The translations under genes and the position numbers were made by a program. This document shows, piece after piece, positions 15,861 through 24,646 of a stretch of DNA of 64,000 nucleotides. The stretch's first letter is position 1. Every line of letters starts with the position of its first letter. The notes under the pieces are model-generated. The model did no database searches. It saw nothing but the letters and a program-made list of their open reading frames with translations, and was not told where the DNA came from. This DNA is from Arsenophonus nilaparvatae (GTDB taxonomy: Bacteria; Pseudomonadota; Gammaproteobacteria; Enterobacterales; Enterobacteriaceae): the NCBI RefSeq assembly GCF_000757905.1, contig NZ_JRLH01000009.1; one strand, 5' to 3'.

Positions 15861-18281
15861 ATAAAAACTAACTTATCTCAGGCTAATTTAACTAATGCTA
15901 AGATGAACTCCGTTAATTTAACTGACGCTAATTTAACCGAAGCTAACATGCTAAGTGCTAAGCTAATTTTCGCTAAGATGATTAAAACAAAGATGGCGAG
16001 AGCTACCCTAACTAAAGCTAATCTAGCTCAAGCTGCAATGAACGGGGCAGATTTGTCCCAAGCTAAGATGATAGAGGCAAACTTAACCCAAGCTAACCTG
16101 ACTGCAGCCAATATGACAGAGGCTACTTTGAATAAAGCTCACCTGACTGAAGTTAAAATGATAAAAGCAAATTTGAGTCACGCTAATCTAACAGAAGCTG
16201 ATTTGACCACCGCTAACTTAACCCAAGCTAAAATGATAAAAGCAAATTTGAGTCACGCTAATCTGACAGAAGCTAATTTGACAAGTGCTGATTTGAAAGA
16301 AACTGATTTGACCACTGCTAATTTAACTAAAGCTGACCTAACTTATGCCTGGCTGAAAGAAGCTAACTTAACTAACGCTAACCTCTCTTCAGCCACAATG
16401 ATAGCAACAAATTTAACTCATGCTAATCTAACCGGCGCTAAAATGATGGGGGCTAATTTGTCTAATGCTAACCTATTTTCAACTGATATGAATAGCGTTG
16501 ATCTAACTGATGCTAATCTGACTCAAGCCTGGATGATAGAAACTAACTTAACTAATGCTAACCTAACTCAAGCTAAGATGATATTAACAGATTTGACTCA
16601 CGTTAATTTAACTAAAGCTAAAATGAACGGGGCTAATCTGTCTCAAGCAACTTTATCTTCAGCTCAAATGAACTTCGTTGATTTAACTGATGCTAATCTG
16701 GCTGACGCTCGTTTGAGTGGAACTAATTTGGCAGGCGCTAACCTCAGCCACACTAATTTAACGCATGCCAATCTAACGGGCGCTAATCTAACAGATACCA
16801 ACCTGACTAACGCTAATCTAACTAATGCTAATCTAACTAATGTTAACTTAAGCAATATTGATTTACATTCGGCCATTTTAGAAGAGCTCGATATTAATAA
16901 CACTAATTTTGCTGGTGCTAACTTAAACAATACGTTAACTTTAGCGCTCCCTAACAATTGGAGTGCAAGAAACCTAGAGACTAAACTTAATCACTTCAAT
17001 CATCAAGGTAGTCTATTAACCAGTATCGCAAGTATTGACGATAGATATAATGAATTAAAAATCAAGTTGGCTTGGCAGTTAATCAGTTCATTAAAAGCAT
17101 CTAATGTTAATCTAAAAGAAGTTACTCTACCACTATTAAACATTTTTATAAAAACCCCGTTTAGTACCGATAAGAACATTAGCACCTTTGTGAATCAACT
17201 AATGAGTGAGCAGCAAAAAAACAATCCATCAAACATGCTAAGGACATTGGAACAACAAGCTGGCATGGCTAATGACTTGCTCAATTATTTCAACCAACAG
17301 CCGCAACTGATGGCATCCAAGGAATTTAATAATACCTTTATATCCGCCTTACTGACAGCCAGAACTCAAGGGATTAATATAGTAAATGGGATCACAATCG
17401 ATAGCCTATATGAAAAATATTTAAACTTGCCAAAAATTCAGCAACTAGTCAAACAAGAGGAAATTAAAGGTGTTTTTGGTGATTATGAAGGCAATGCCGA
17501 TTGGGCAGATACACATGCAGCAAATTACCTACTTTTATCACCGACAAAACCAGGAAGAACGTTAATCGTTTCTGAAAATATTCTCAATAACATGCTACAC
17601 CCTAACCAGGACACAAAATGGGATAACATCGTTCTTTTTCAGGATGGTAAATGTTTAAGCCCGACTGAATACAATCTGACACAATGTTATCAACAAGAAT
17701 TTCCGCTGTTCTCAATTCCCTTCAAAGATGGGCATTATCAGGACCCATTGCATAAGCTGATTGAAACATTGGATTTAGGTGAACGCTTTAAGCCACTATT
17801 TCTTGATGCGCTTAACTCCAAGAGCCATAACACCAAGCTAGTAGATGATATTGTTCAACAGGAATTAAATAAAATATTTTCTCGTGTGATAGATGCCGAA
17901 GAGTATCAATTAAAAGAGCAAAATTATGACCAAATTATCAATTTATTTCATTTAACATCTAGTACCAATAGAGAAAAAGCGGAGCATCTGTTCTCATTAG
18001 CCACTGTTTTTAGCCGGTATACAAGTAAGGTATTCTTTGGTACCGAAGTTAACTCCCCAATAATACTTAGATATTATGCCTACGCTTTAATGGAAAAAGC
18101 CCATCAAATTGATCCCTCTTTACTATCTGATAGGTTTGCTGAATGGAAGAAACAATTACTCGGAATCGGAGTAGCAAACAATTCCACTTGTACCAATATT
18201 TTATCTGACGATATGACTATTTACGCAAGACAGCATTGTAATGACACGTTTAAAAAAATTATTCCTCCCGCCTGGCGATAA
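15858..18281 (+). CDS. C-terminal part of giant pentapeptide protein
   Basis: An 807-residue ORF. Residues 1-350 are uninterrupted pentapeptide repeats (A-N/D-L-T/S-X, with AKMIX variants), expected to form a four-sided beta helix. Residues 355-807 are a separate non-repetitive domain with mixed helices, for example WSARNLETKLNHF at the junction and a Cys-containing tail (NSTCTNILSDD). Its ATG lies inside the 8-bp inverted repeat and has no ribosome binding site, so as arranged it is probably not translated efficiently. Confidence 0.7.
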   Translation: MIKTNLSQANLTNAKMNSVNLTDANLTEANMLSAKLIFAKMIKTKMARATLTKANLAQAAMNGADLSQAKMIEANLTQANLTAANMTEATLNKAHLTEVKMIKANLSHANLTEADLTTANLTQAKMIKANLSHANLTEANLTSADLKETDLTTANLTKADLTYAWLKEANLTNANLSSATMIATNLTHANLTGAKMMGANLSNANLFSTDMNSVDLTDANLTQAWMIETNLTNANLTQAKMILTDLTHVNLTKAKMNGANLSQATLSSAQMNFVDLTDANLADARLSGTNLAGANLSHTNLTHANLTGANLTDTNLTNANLTNANLTNVNLSNIDLHSAILEELDINNTNFAGANLNNTLTLALPNNWSARNLETKLNHFNHQGSLLTSIASIDDRYNELKIKLAWQLISSLKASNVNLKEVTLPLLNIFIKTPFSTDKNISTFVNQLMSEQQKNNPSNMLRTLEQQAGMANDLLNYFNQQPQLMASKEFNNTFISALLTARTQGINIVNGITIDSLYEKYLNLPKIQQLVKQEEIKGVFGDYEGNADWADTHAANYLLLSPTKPGRTLIVSENILNNMLHPNQDTKWDNIVLFQDGKCLSPTEYNLTQCYQQEFPLFSIPFKDGHYQDPLHKLIETLDLGERFKPLFLDALNSKSHNTKLVDDIVQQELNKIFSRVIDAEEYQLKEQNYDQIINLFHLTSSTNREKAEHLFSLATVFSRYTSKVFFGTEVNSPIILRYYAYALMEKAHQIDPSLLSDRFAEWKKQLLGIGVANNSTCTNILSDDMTIYARQHCNDTFKKIIPPAWR

Positions 18282-18314
18282 TGCTATTAAAGCTAAATGC
18301 TAATGAAACACTTA

Positions 18315-18342
18315 ATAAAAAAAGCCCCCTCATCGAGGGGGC
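18315..18342 (-). terminator. Rho-independent terminator of ahpF
   Basis: GCCCCCTC-ATC-GAGGGGGC (18324-18342) forms a strong stem. On the minus strand it is followed by TTTTTTTATTAAG, so it terminates ahpCF; it also separates the convergent giant gene. Confidence 0.9.
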
Positions 18343-18388
18343 AATCGTTAAATTCAGTCGATATATCGTTATCAATATAAATAACTGT

Positions 18389-19951
18389 TTATTCCATTAC
18401 ATTCATCAGATAGTGACTAGCGCTAAGTGATGCCTTCGCCCCTTCTCCTGCCGCAATGATGATCTGTTTATAAGGCACAGTTGTGCAATCGCCGGCAGCA
18501 AAGATACCTTTTATATTGGTCTCGCCTTTTTCATCAACCTTGATTTCACCGATTGCATTACGTGCAATTACGCCATCTAACCAATGGGTATTAGGTAGTA
18601 AACCAATTTGGACAAAAGTTCCAGCAACCGCTAAATCATGGATTGAACCATCCTGCCGATTTTTATATTGTAAGCCAGTCATTTTGACACCATCCCCTTT
18701 GACTTCAAGGGTTTCGGCCTGCAAAATAATATCCACGTTACTTAAACTCGCTAGTTTCTGTTGCAACACTGCGTCGGCTCTCATTTCTGGAGCAAATTCT
18801 AATAAAGTAACATGCTCAACAACTCCGGCAAGATCAATCGCGGCTTCAACGCCAGAATTACCTCCACCAATCACAGCAACTCGTTTACCCTTAAATAATG
18901 GCCCATCGCAATGGGGGCAATAAGTTACTCCTTTGGTACGATATTCTTTTTCGCCTGGCACATTCATATCACGCCATTTAGCCCCTGTGGCAATAATAAT
19001 GCTGCGGGAACGCAAAGTAGCACCCGATACTGTTGCAATTTTATGCAACTTATCAGCCGCATCGGCGGGAATGAGTTTTGCTACCATTTGTGAGTCGATA
19101 ATATCAATATCATAATCATTGACATGGCCACGTAGTGCAGTAGCTAATTTGGGTCCTTCGGTTTTTGACACAGAAATATAATTTTCAATATCAATAGTAT
19201 CTAAGACCTGCCCACCAAAGCGTTCGCCGATAATACCGGTACGAATACCTTTACGAGCCGCATAAATAGCGGCTGAAGCACCGGCCGGTCCGCTACCAAC
19301 AATCAAGACATCATAAGGCAATTGCTGATTTAATTTTTGGACAGTATTTTTTTCAGCATTAACATCAATTTTAGTGACAATGTCACTTAAAGTCATCCGC
19401 CCCTGCTCAAACTCTTTGCCATTTAGAAACACAGCAGGCACTGCCATAATATTCCGTTGCTGAACTTCAGACTGAAAAATAGCGCCATCGATGGCAGTAT
19501 GCGTAATATTAGGATTCAAGACCGCCATTAGATTTAAAGCTTGAATTACATCCGGGCAATTATGACATGACAATGAATAATAGGTTTCAAAATGAAACTT
19601 TCCCTCTAATTGACGGATCTGCTCTAACAATTCTACCGCTTCTTTCGCTGGATGGCCGCCAACTTGCAATAATGCCAAAACTAATGAGGTAAATTCATGA
19701 CCTAATGGCAAGCCGGCAAACCGTAATCCGCTATTTTTACCTGGATTAGTAATTAAAAATGAGGGTTTACGTACTGTTAGATTATTGTCTTTATTAAAAG
19801 TTATTTTATCTGACAGTGTACTAATGTCCTGTAATAATGTGCTTATCTCGGTAGATTTTTCACTATCATCTAAGGTTGCTATCAACTCAACTGGCTGGGT
19901 TAATTTTTCTAAATATAGTTTAAGTTGAGATTTCATGTTGCTATCAAGCAT
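18389..19951 (-). CDS. ahpF: Alkyl hydroperoxide reductase subunit F
   Basis: A 520-residue flavoprotein disulfide reductase that passes electrons from NADH to AhpC. The N-terminal thioredoxin-like domain carries SCHNCPD with cysteines 129 and 132, and FAD binding is in VLIVGSGPAGASAAIYAARKG. The thioredoxin-reductase-like CPHCDG redox site is at about 345-348, followed by the NADH motif VAVIGGGNSGVEAA. It aligns throughout with E. coli AhpF. It lies 70 bp after ahpC on the same strand with a hairpin between them. The frame is intact. Confidence 0.96.
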   Translation of the reverse strand: MLDSNMKSQLKLYLEKLTQPVELIATLDDSEKSTEISTLLQDISTLSDKITFNKDNNLTVRKPSFLITNPGKNSGLRFAGLPLGHEFTSLVLALLQVGGHPAKEAVELLEQIRQLEGKFHFETYYSLSCHNCPDVIQALNLMAVLNPNITHTAIDGAIFQSEVQQRNIMAVPAVFLNGKEFEQGRMTLSDIVTKIDVNAEKNTVQKLNQQLPYDVLIVGSGPAGASAAIYAARKGIRTGIIGERFGGQVLDTIDIENYISVSKTEGPKLATALRGHVNDYDIDIIDSQMVAKLIPADAADKLHKIATVSGATLRSRSIIIATGAKWRDMNVPGEKEYRTKGVTYCPHCDGPLFKGKRVAVIGGGNSGVEAAIDLAGVVEHVTLLEFAPEMRADAVLQQKLASLSNVDIILQAETLEVKGDGVKMTGLQYKNRQDGSIHDLAVAGTFVQIGLLPNTHWLDGVIARNAIGEIKVDEKGETNIKGIFAAGDCTTVPYKQIIIAAGEGAKASLSASHYLMNVME

Positions 19952-19963
19952 TGCTTTATCCCC

Positions 19964-19989
19964 GAAAAAAACGGGTGCTAATGCACCCG
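19964..19989 (-). terminator. Intercistronic terminator between ahpC and ahpF
   Basis: CGGGTGC-TAAT-GCACCCG (19972-19989, read on plus) is followed on the minus strand by seven T residues (19971-19965). It probably stops part of the transcription so that ahpC is made in excess of ahpF. Confidence 0.75.
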
Positions 19990-20021
19990 AACACAGTAAA
20001 ATTATTCACAAAAAATTTTAA

Positions 20022-20609
20022 TTAAATTTTTCCTACCAAATCGAGTGAAGGTGATAAGGTTGCTTCCCCTTCTTTCCATTTAGCTGGACATACTTCCCCT
20101 GGATGGCTTGCTACATATTGCGCCGCTTTAATTTTACGTAATAAATCGGATGCATCACGCCCAATACCTTCCGCAGTAATTTCAACTGCCTGGATGATAC
20201 CTTTTGGATCAACAATAAATGTGCCACGATCTGCCAATCCTAATTCTTTTTGTTCATCATTTTCTTGATATTTGCGCATCACTTCAAAATTACGTGTTAA
20301 TGTCCAACTAGGATCGCCAATCATGGTATATTTAATTTTACCAATCGTGTCTGAATGACTATGCCACTCTTTATGAGTAAAATGGGTATCCGTTGAAACA
20401 GAATAAATTTCGACGCCTAGTTTTTGAAACTCGTCATAGTGATCAGCTAAATCACCTAATTCAGTTGGGCAAACAAAGGTAAAATCAGCAGGATAAAAGA
20501 AAAAAATGCTCCATTTGCCTTTAATATCTTTTTCAGATATATCGATAAATTTTCCATCTTTAAAAGCGGTATTTTGAAAAGGTTTAATTTCTGTATTAAC
20601 CAAAGACAT
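20022..20609 (-). CDS. ahpC: Alkyl hydroperoxide reductase subunit C (peroxiredoxin)
   Basis: A typical 2-Cys peroxiredoxin that reduces peroxides. The peroxidatic Cys47 sits in DFTFVCPTE and the resolving Cys in HPGEVCPAKW. Compared with E. coli AhpC it carries about 8 extra residues in the loop after LTRNF (MRKYQENDEQKELGLADR), giving 195 rather than 187 residues; other bacteria have similar longer forms. The start has a strong GGGAGC site. An OxyR-type site lies about 80 bp upstream. Confidence 0.96.
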   Translation of the reverse strand: MSLVNTEIKPFQNTAFKDGKFIDISEKDIKGKWSIFFFYPADFTFVCPTELGDLADHYDEFQKLGVEIYSVSTDTHFTHKEWHSHSDTIGKIKYTMIGDPSWTLTRNFEVMRKYQENDEQKELGLADRGTFIVDPKGIIQAVEITAEGIGRDASDLLRKIKAAQYVASHPGEVCPAKWKEGEATLSPSLDLVGKI

Positions 20610-20669
20610 TTTGCTGCTCCCTTCTATTTGATAGGTATTTAATATATAAACATAAAAGTATTATGTCTA

Positions 20670-20708
20670 ATTCCTTTTTACTATTAATTCAATAGGTATT
20701 ACCTATTG
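20670..20708 (-). promoter_or_regulatory. OxyR-type binding site upstream of ahpC
   Basis: OxyR recognises four tetramers spaced by seven bases (ATAG-N7-CTAT-N7-ATAG-N7-CTAT). Here three are exact with exact spacing: CTAT 20681-20684, ATAG 20692-20695 and CTAT 20703-20706. The fourth position, 20670-20673, is ATTC (two of four). The right half is also a perfect palindrome, CAATAGGTA-T-TACCTATTG. Its position upstream of ahpC fits peroxide induction. Confidence 0.7.
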
Positions 20709-20826
20709 TAAATAAATATAATATAAAAAAAACCGATGAATAAATCGATTTTGATTTGAGAAATAATGCGTCAGATTAACTTTAAGAATATCAATTAGAA
20801 CATGATAAGCACCAGCGCAGACATGA

Positions 20827-21444
20827 CTAATTACTGGCAAAGTTATTAGACGATTTATGTGCAGTGACCAGAATATTATAAGTACAAAAAAATGACTGCT
20901 TTGGCACATGATAAAAACTTTGAGGCTGGCTAACAGGTTGAATAACAATATCACCGGCACGCAATAATTGCTTTTTTCCCCAGCTATTAATAAAGGTAAA
21001 CGCCGATTCGGTTTCAGGTACAATAAAATAATTCATCATTTTACCGGTCGGAATAAAACGTAAATAATTGGGCTTGCTTGATACGGTAACAGGATCATGA
21101 TAATACTGGTGAAATTTTGCTTTTTCAACCAAATATTGCTCATTACCTGTGGCAGGACAAATATTTTCCACCACCCAATCACCCTCCTCGGCGGGCGACG
21201 ATATTACCTCAGTTCCAACGCCTTTAATGATTGTCTTAATAATTTCACCCGGCGCCGCAAGTCGCGCATAGACCGACTTACTTTTTTGAGCAATGCCAGT
21301 TAAACCTTTTTGTTGTGCTTGCTTGAAATAAACCACAATATCTTTAGTTGGATACTGTTCTAACGAAGCTTGTTCATCATAGGCTAAAGCTGGTAAAGGT
21401 AATAATATTAGAAGTAATTTCAGGTAATTAGACTGTTTATTCAT
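20827..21444 (-). CDS. Unknown exported protein
   Basis: A 205-residue protein with a short signal peptide (residues 1-21, LLLILLPLPALA then YDEQ). The mature part has several motifs of a small beta-rich domain, including PATGNEQYLVEKAKFHQYY and PTGKMMNYFIVPETES. I do not recognise the family with certainty. It lies between ahpC and a quinone oxidoreductase gene on the same strand, with about 70 bp to its upstream neighbour. A periplasmic location is likely. Confidence 0.7.
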   Translation of the reverse strand: MNKQSNYLKLLLILLPLPALAYDEQASLEQYPTKDIVVYFKQAQQKGLTGIAQKSKSVYARLAAPGEIIKTIIKGVGTEVISSPAEEGDWVVENICPATGNEQYLVEKAKFHQYYHDPVTVSSKPNYLRFIPTGKMMNYFIVPETESAFTFINSWGKKQLLRAGDIVIQPVSQPQSFYHVPKQSFFCTYNILVTAHKSSNNFASN

Positions 21445-21516
21445 ATAATTTAACCATAAATTTTTAACTACAGAGTAGCTCTCAATAAAGTGAAAATAAT
21501 GCTTAAAATACCAATA

Positions 21517-22536
21517 TTAAAAGTGTTCATTAACTAATACTAATTTACCAATTAAAGCTCCTGACTCCATAAAACGATGCGCTTTTTCTGCTTGTTCTAA
21601 TGGATAAGTTTTAGCAATAATGGGTTTTATCTTACCTGAATTAATCAGCGGCCAAACCTTATTTTCTAATGCTGTTGCAATCGCTATTTTTTCCGCTAAA
21701 GTTCTTGCTCGCATTGTTGAACCAGTATGAACTAATTGTTTAACCATTAATGGCATTAAATTTAACTGCTGAGGTGCCCCACGCATCATACCAACTTGAA
21801 TGATACGGCCATGTTTAGCGGCAATTTGATAATTTTTATTAACATAATCGCCACCAATCAGATCAACCACCATATTGACCCCTTTATTTTGGGTATATTC
21901 AGCTATTTTTTCAGCAAAATCTTCTGTCATATAGTTAATAACTTTATCAGCACCTAAAGAAGATGCCACCTTCATTTTTTCCACTGAACCAACAGTAGTA
22001 AATACTTTAGCACCAAAAATTTTTGCTAACATGATGGTAACACTACCAATACCAGAGGTGCCACCATGAACGAGAACAGTTTCATTTTTTTTGAGTTGAC
22101 CAATTTGGAAAACATTAGCCCAAACAGTAAAAAAGTTTTCTGGCAATGCCGCCGCCGCTTCGATATAACTAAGATCACCAACAGGTAAAGCGATCGCTTC
22201 ATGTACCAGACAATATTCAGCATATCCTCCACCGGCAACTAAAGCACAAATTTTATCGCCTTTTTTCCAACGCTGACAACCTTCTCCAACACTAACTACC
22301 TGACCGGCAATTTCTAATCCTGGTATTGGAGATGCATCCGTTGGTGGTGGATAAACCCCCATACGCTGAAAAATATCAGGACGATTGACACCCGCGGCGG
22401 CAACTTTAACAAGTAAATGTGATTTTGGTGGTTTTATTAGTGGTAATTGGGTGGGACTAAGCTTTTCCGGCCCGCCAGGTTCAATAATTTCAATAGCAAG
22501 CATCGTTTTTGGTAAAGGGTCTATGAGGTGCGGCAT
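21517..22536 (-). CDS. NAD(P)H quinone oxidoreductase, PIG3 type
   Basis: A 339-residue member of the medium-chain dehydrogenase/reductase superfamily, zinc-free quinone reductase branch. The GroES-like N-terminal domain includes VNRPDIFQRMGVYPPP and PGLEIAGQV; the Rossmann nucleotide motif is VHGGTSGIGSV. Position-specific features match the PIG3/Qor subfamily, which reduces quinones with NADPH in the cytoplasm. The first methionine (22536) lacks a clear ribosome site; an internal one at residue 12 is a possible alternative. The frame is intact. Confidence 0.85.
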   Translation of the reverse strand: MPHLIDPLPKTMLAIEIIEPGGPEKLSPTQLPLIKPPKSHLLVKVAAAGVNRPDIFQRMGVYPPPTDASPIPGLEIAGQVVSVGEGCQRWKKGDKICALVAGGGYAEYCLVHEAIALPVGDLSYIEAAAALPENFFTVWANVFQIGQLKKNETVLVHGGTSGIGSVTIMLAKIFGAKVFTTVGSVEKMKVASSLGADKVINYMTEDFAEKIAEYTQNKGVNMVVDLIGGDYVNKNYQIAAKHGRIIQVGMMRGAPQQLNLMPLMVKQLVHTGSTMRARTLAEKIAIATALENKVWPLINSGKIKPIIAKTYPLEQAEKAHRFMESGALIGKLVLVNEHF

Positions 22537-22666
22537 TCAGTAATAACTCCATTGCTGAGTCAATCAACTAATTATTGTACTTGAGAGCCGTAAAATTTTC
22601 CTCTAATAATTTAACCAATATTTAATATAATATTTTGGTAAAATAGAAAATAAAACAATAGTTTGA

Positions 22667-23289
22667 TTAGAAATACCACTGCGCAATTAAATCAAATTCA
22701 GTTAATTTATAATTAATACCATCTATTTCATTAAGAAATCTCGTCCCAAAACTAACTTTATGATTTATTTTATAATTTATATTAAATTCAATCTCCATAG
22801 CATCAAAATTTTTCATTCTATTTAATTCTTTGTGACTAGAAAACTGGCTTAAATTATTAAAATAAAATTTCTTTGTGCTATTGGTAGTAATAAAATTGCC
22901 GTTCAACTTATCATTTATATTATTTTTTTGTTGTTTTAAACACCTTTTAGTGACGGCGTCACTTACCGAGTTACATATATTATTTATTGTTAAACTGGAT
23001 AGCAGATTATATTGGTTTTTAATATCAATGAAATAACTTATATAACATTTCATTGACATGGGATTTATTTGCGTTTTTTGGTTAGTATGGAAAGTTGGCA
23101 TTAGCCTTTTTTTTGACTAAAAATGTCTTTTTCATTACTAATCGAAGGATCAAAATTACCAGACCAGTGTTGCCGCTCTGAGAATGGACATGATATTGTT
23201 TGCGCAGAAGAAAAAAACAGCATTGCAGCATAGCAGTTGTTAATCTGCAACACGATGATAATAGCAATGCCTAATTGCCAACCTTTCAC
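22667..23289 (-). pseudogene. Frameshifted secreted/outer-membrane protein
   Basis: Two ORFs join if one base is added to a run of eight A residues (minus strand; 23107-23114). The first (23289 to 23101) gives a signal peptide, GWQLGIAIIIVLQINNCYA, then 40 residues ending FSQKKG-stop. The second gives 144 residues ending in alternating beta-strand sequence with a terminal Phe (FDLIAQWYF), the usual outer-membrane barrel signal. Together they would make about 206 residues. Family unknown. The A8 tract could be a slippage switch, a fixed mutation or a sequencing error. Confidence 0.5.
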
Positions 23290-23761
23290 TCTTCACTACC
23301 TGTTTAGCTATTCTCTATAAAAAAATAATAAAAAACCAATAAAACTATTTCTATAAGTTATTAATTGATTAAATTTAAAAAAACGTCGGTTTTAATCATA
23401 TATTGATTAATAAAATCTATCGATATCAATATGTTTTATAATAAAAAAACCTTATTAAGTAATATTATTAGAAAATAAATTTCACTAAAAACAAATAAAT
23501 AAAGTTTAAAGTGAAAAATAATAACATTTTTAAAGCTAATTAAAATTTAATATATTATTAGACAAAATTTGATTTTATTTTTACTTTTCTATAAGTTATA
23601 CAATTAGTTTAAGTAAAATAAATGACTGTCAAGTGAACTGCATATATTGATAATATTAGTTAAATAACAATACAACTAATTATTAATTCTTTTACTCAAG
23701 CTTAGAATATGTGTTAAAATTGACTAAAATCAATATTTCTTATCATAATGAGTCAAGTAAT
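23290..23761. other. 472-bp AT-rich region upstream of fnr
   Basis: No ORF with coding character is seen. It is dominated by A/T runs, and only the FNR-like box near its end was recognised. Confidence 0.6.
23720..23733 (+). promoter_or_regulatory. FNR-like box in front of fnr
   Basis: TTGAC-TAAA-ATCAA differs from the FNR consensus at one base. It lies 28 bases before the chosen fnr start, which fits the negative autoregulation known for E. coli fnr. Accepting the upstream ATG at 23711 would place this site inside the coding region. Confidence 0.55.
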
Positions 23762-24508
23762 ATGATCCCAGAAAAACGCGTTGTTCGCCGAATCCAGTCT
23801 GGTGGCTGCGCTATCCATTGCCAGGACTGCAGTATTAGCCAGCTTTGTATTCCATTCACATTGAATGAACATGAACTGGATCAACTCGATAATATTATTG
23901 AACGTAAAAAACCAATCCAAAAAGGACAGACTCTATTTAAAGCAGGTGATGAGTTAAAATCACTGTATGCCATTAGATCTGGTACCATAAAAAGCTATAC
24001 CATTACCGAGGAAGGTGATGAACAAATTACCGGTTTTCATTTAGCAGGTGATCTTGTAGGTTTTGATGCTATTATCAATCATAAACACTTAAGTTTTGCC
24101 CAAGCTCTTGAAACTTCAATGGTTTGTGAAATTCCTTTTGAAACACTAGACGATCTTTCCGGTAAAATGCCTAATTTGCGACAGCAAATAATGAGGTTAA
24201 TGAGCAGTGAAATTAAAGATGATCAAGAAATGATATTACTGCTTTCGAAAAAAAATGCTGAAGAAAGATTAGCTGCTTTTATTTATAATCTGTCACGCCG
24301 TTTTGCTCAACGTGGTTTTTCAGCTAAAGAATTCCGCCTAACAATGACTCGAGGTGATATTGGTAATTATCTTGGATTAACCGTTGAAACAATTAGTCGT
24401 CTGTTAGGTCGCTTCCAAAAAAATAATACTCTCAGCGTTAAAGGTAAATATATTACAATTAATGATATGTATAAGCTGACCCAAATTGCAGGTAAAACCT
24501 CAGCCTAA
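23762..24508 (+). CDS. fnr: Fumarate/nitrate reduction regulator FNR
   Basis: The global oxygen-sensing regulator, with a [4Fe-4S] cluster that dissociates in oxygen. Cluster ligands C20, C23, C29 and C122 are present (AIHCQDCSISQLC and TSMVCEI). The CRP-type cyclic-nucleotide fold precedes the HTH, with the recognition segment GLTVETISRLLGRFQK. It aligns with E. coli FNR from MIPEKR to near the end. The start at 23762 is chosen from this alignment; the frame extends 17 codons upstream but without homology. It is followed by uspE, as in E. coli. Confidence 0.96.
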   Translation: MIPEKRVVRRIQSGGCAIHCQDCSISQLCIPFTLNEHELDQLDNIIERKKPIQKGQTLFKAGDELKSLYAIRSGTIKSYTITEEGDEQITGFHLAGDLVGFDAIINHKHLSFAQALETSMVCEIPFETLDDLSGKMPNLRQQIMRLMSSEIKDDQEMILLLSKKNAEERLAAFIYNLSRRFAQRGFSAKEFRLTMTRGDIGNYLGLTVETISRLLGRFQKNNTLSVKGKYITINDMYKLTQIAGKTSA

Positions 24509-24646
24509 ACAACAACATAAATGTAAGTCAGATCACATTAACATATTATTTTTTTGTGATTTGGCTATGTTACTATCTATTATCCCAACTCATATTGGTT
24601 TATCTTTAGTGATATAAATGTTGCCTAGCCTCTAAGAGGAACCATT

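Larger units (their letters stand above)
12409..18281 (+). pseudogene. Giant pentapeptide-repeat protein gene, frameshifted and internally inverted
   Basis: This is the composite locus. Correcting one base near 13351-13354 and flipping the 409 bp between 15452 and 15860 gives one frame of about 1957 residues. Order: unknown N-terminal region (about 1-600), hydrophobic segment (about 615-655), about 240 further residues, roughly 75-90 tandem pentapeptides of the A(N/D)LXX type forming a right-handed beta helix, and a C-terminal domain of about 450 residues. The start at 12409 is chosen because AAAGGA lies 6 bases upstream; the ATG at 12373 has none. There is no signal peptide, so any secretion is by another route. 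Function is unknown; size, hydrophobic segment and setting suggest an effector or toxin, which is inference. As sequenced it cannot be made whole. Confidence 0.75.

Noticed and set aside
18483..18923. Plus-strand ORF opposite ahpF
   Set aside because: Shadow of the well-conserved ahpF coding strand.
20703..21023. 106-codon minus-strand ORF overlapping the unknown exported protein
   Set aside because: It overlaps the gene with the signal peptide in another frame and has no coding character.
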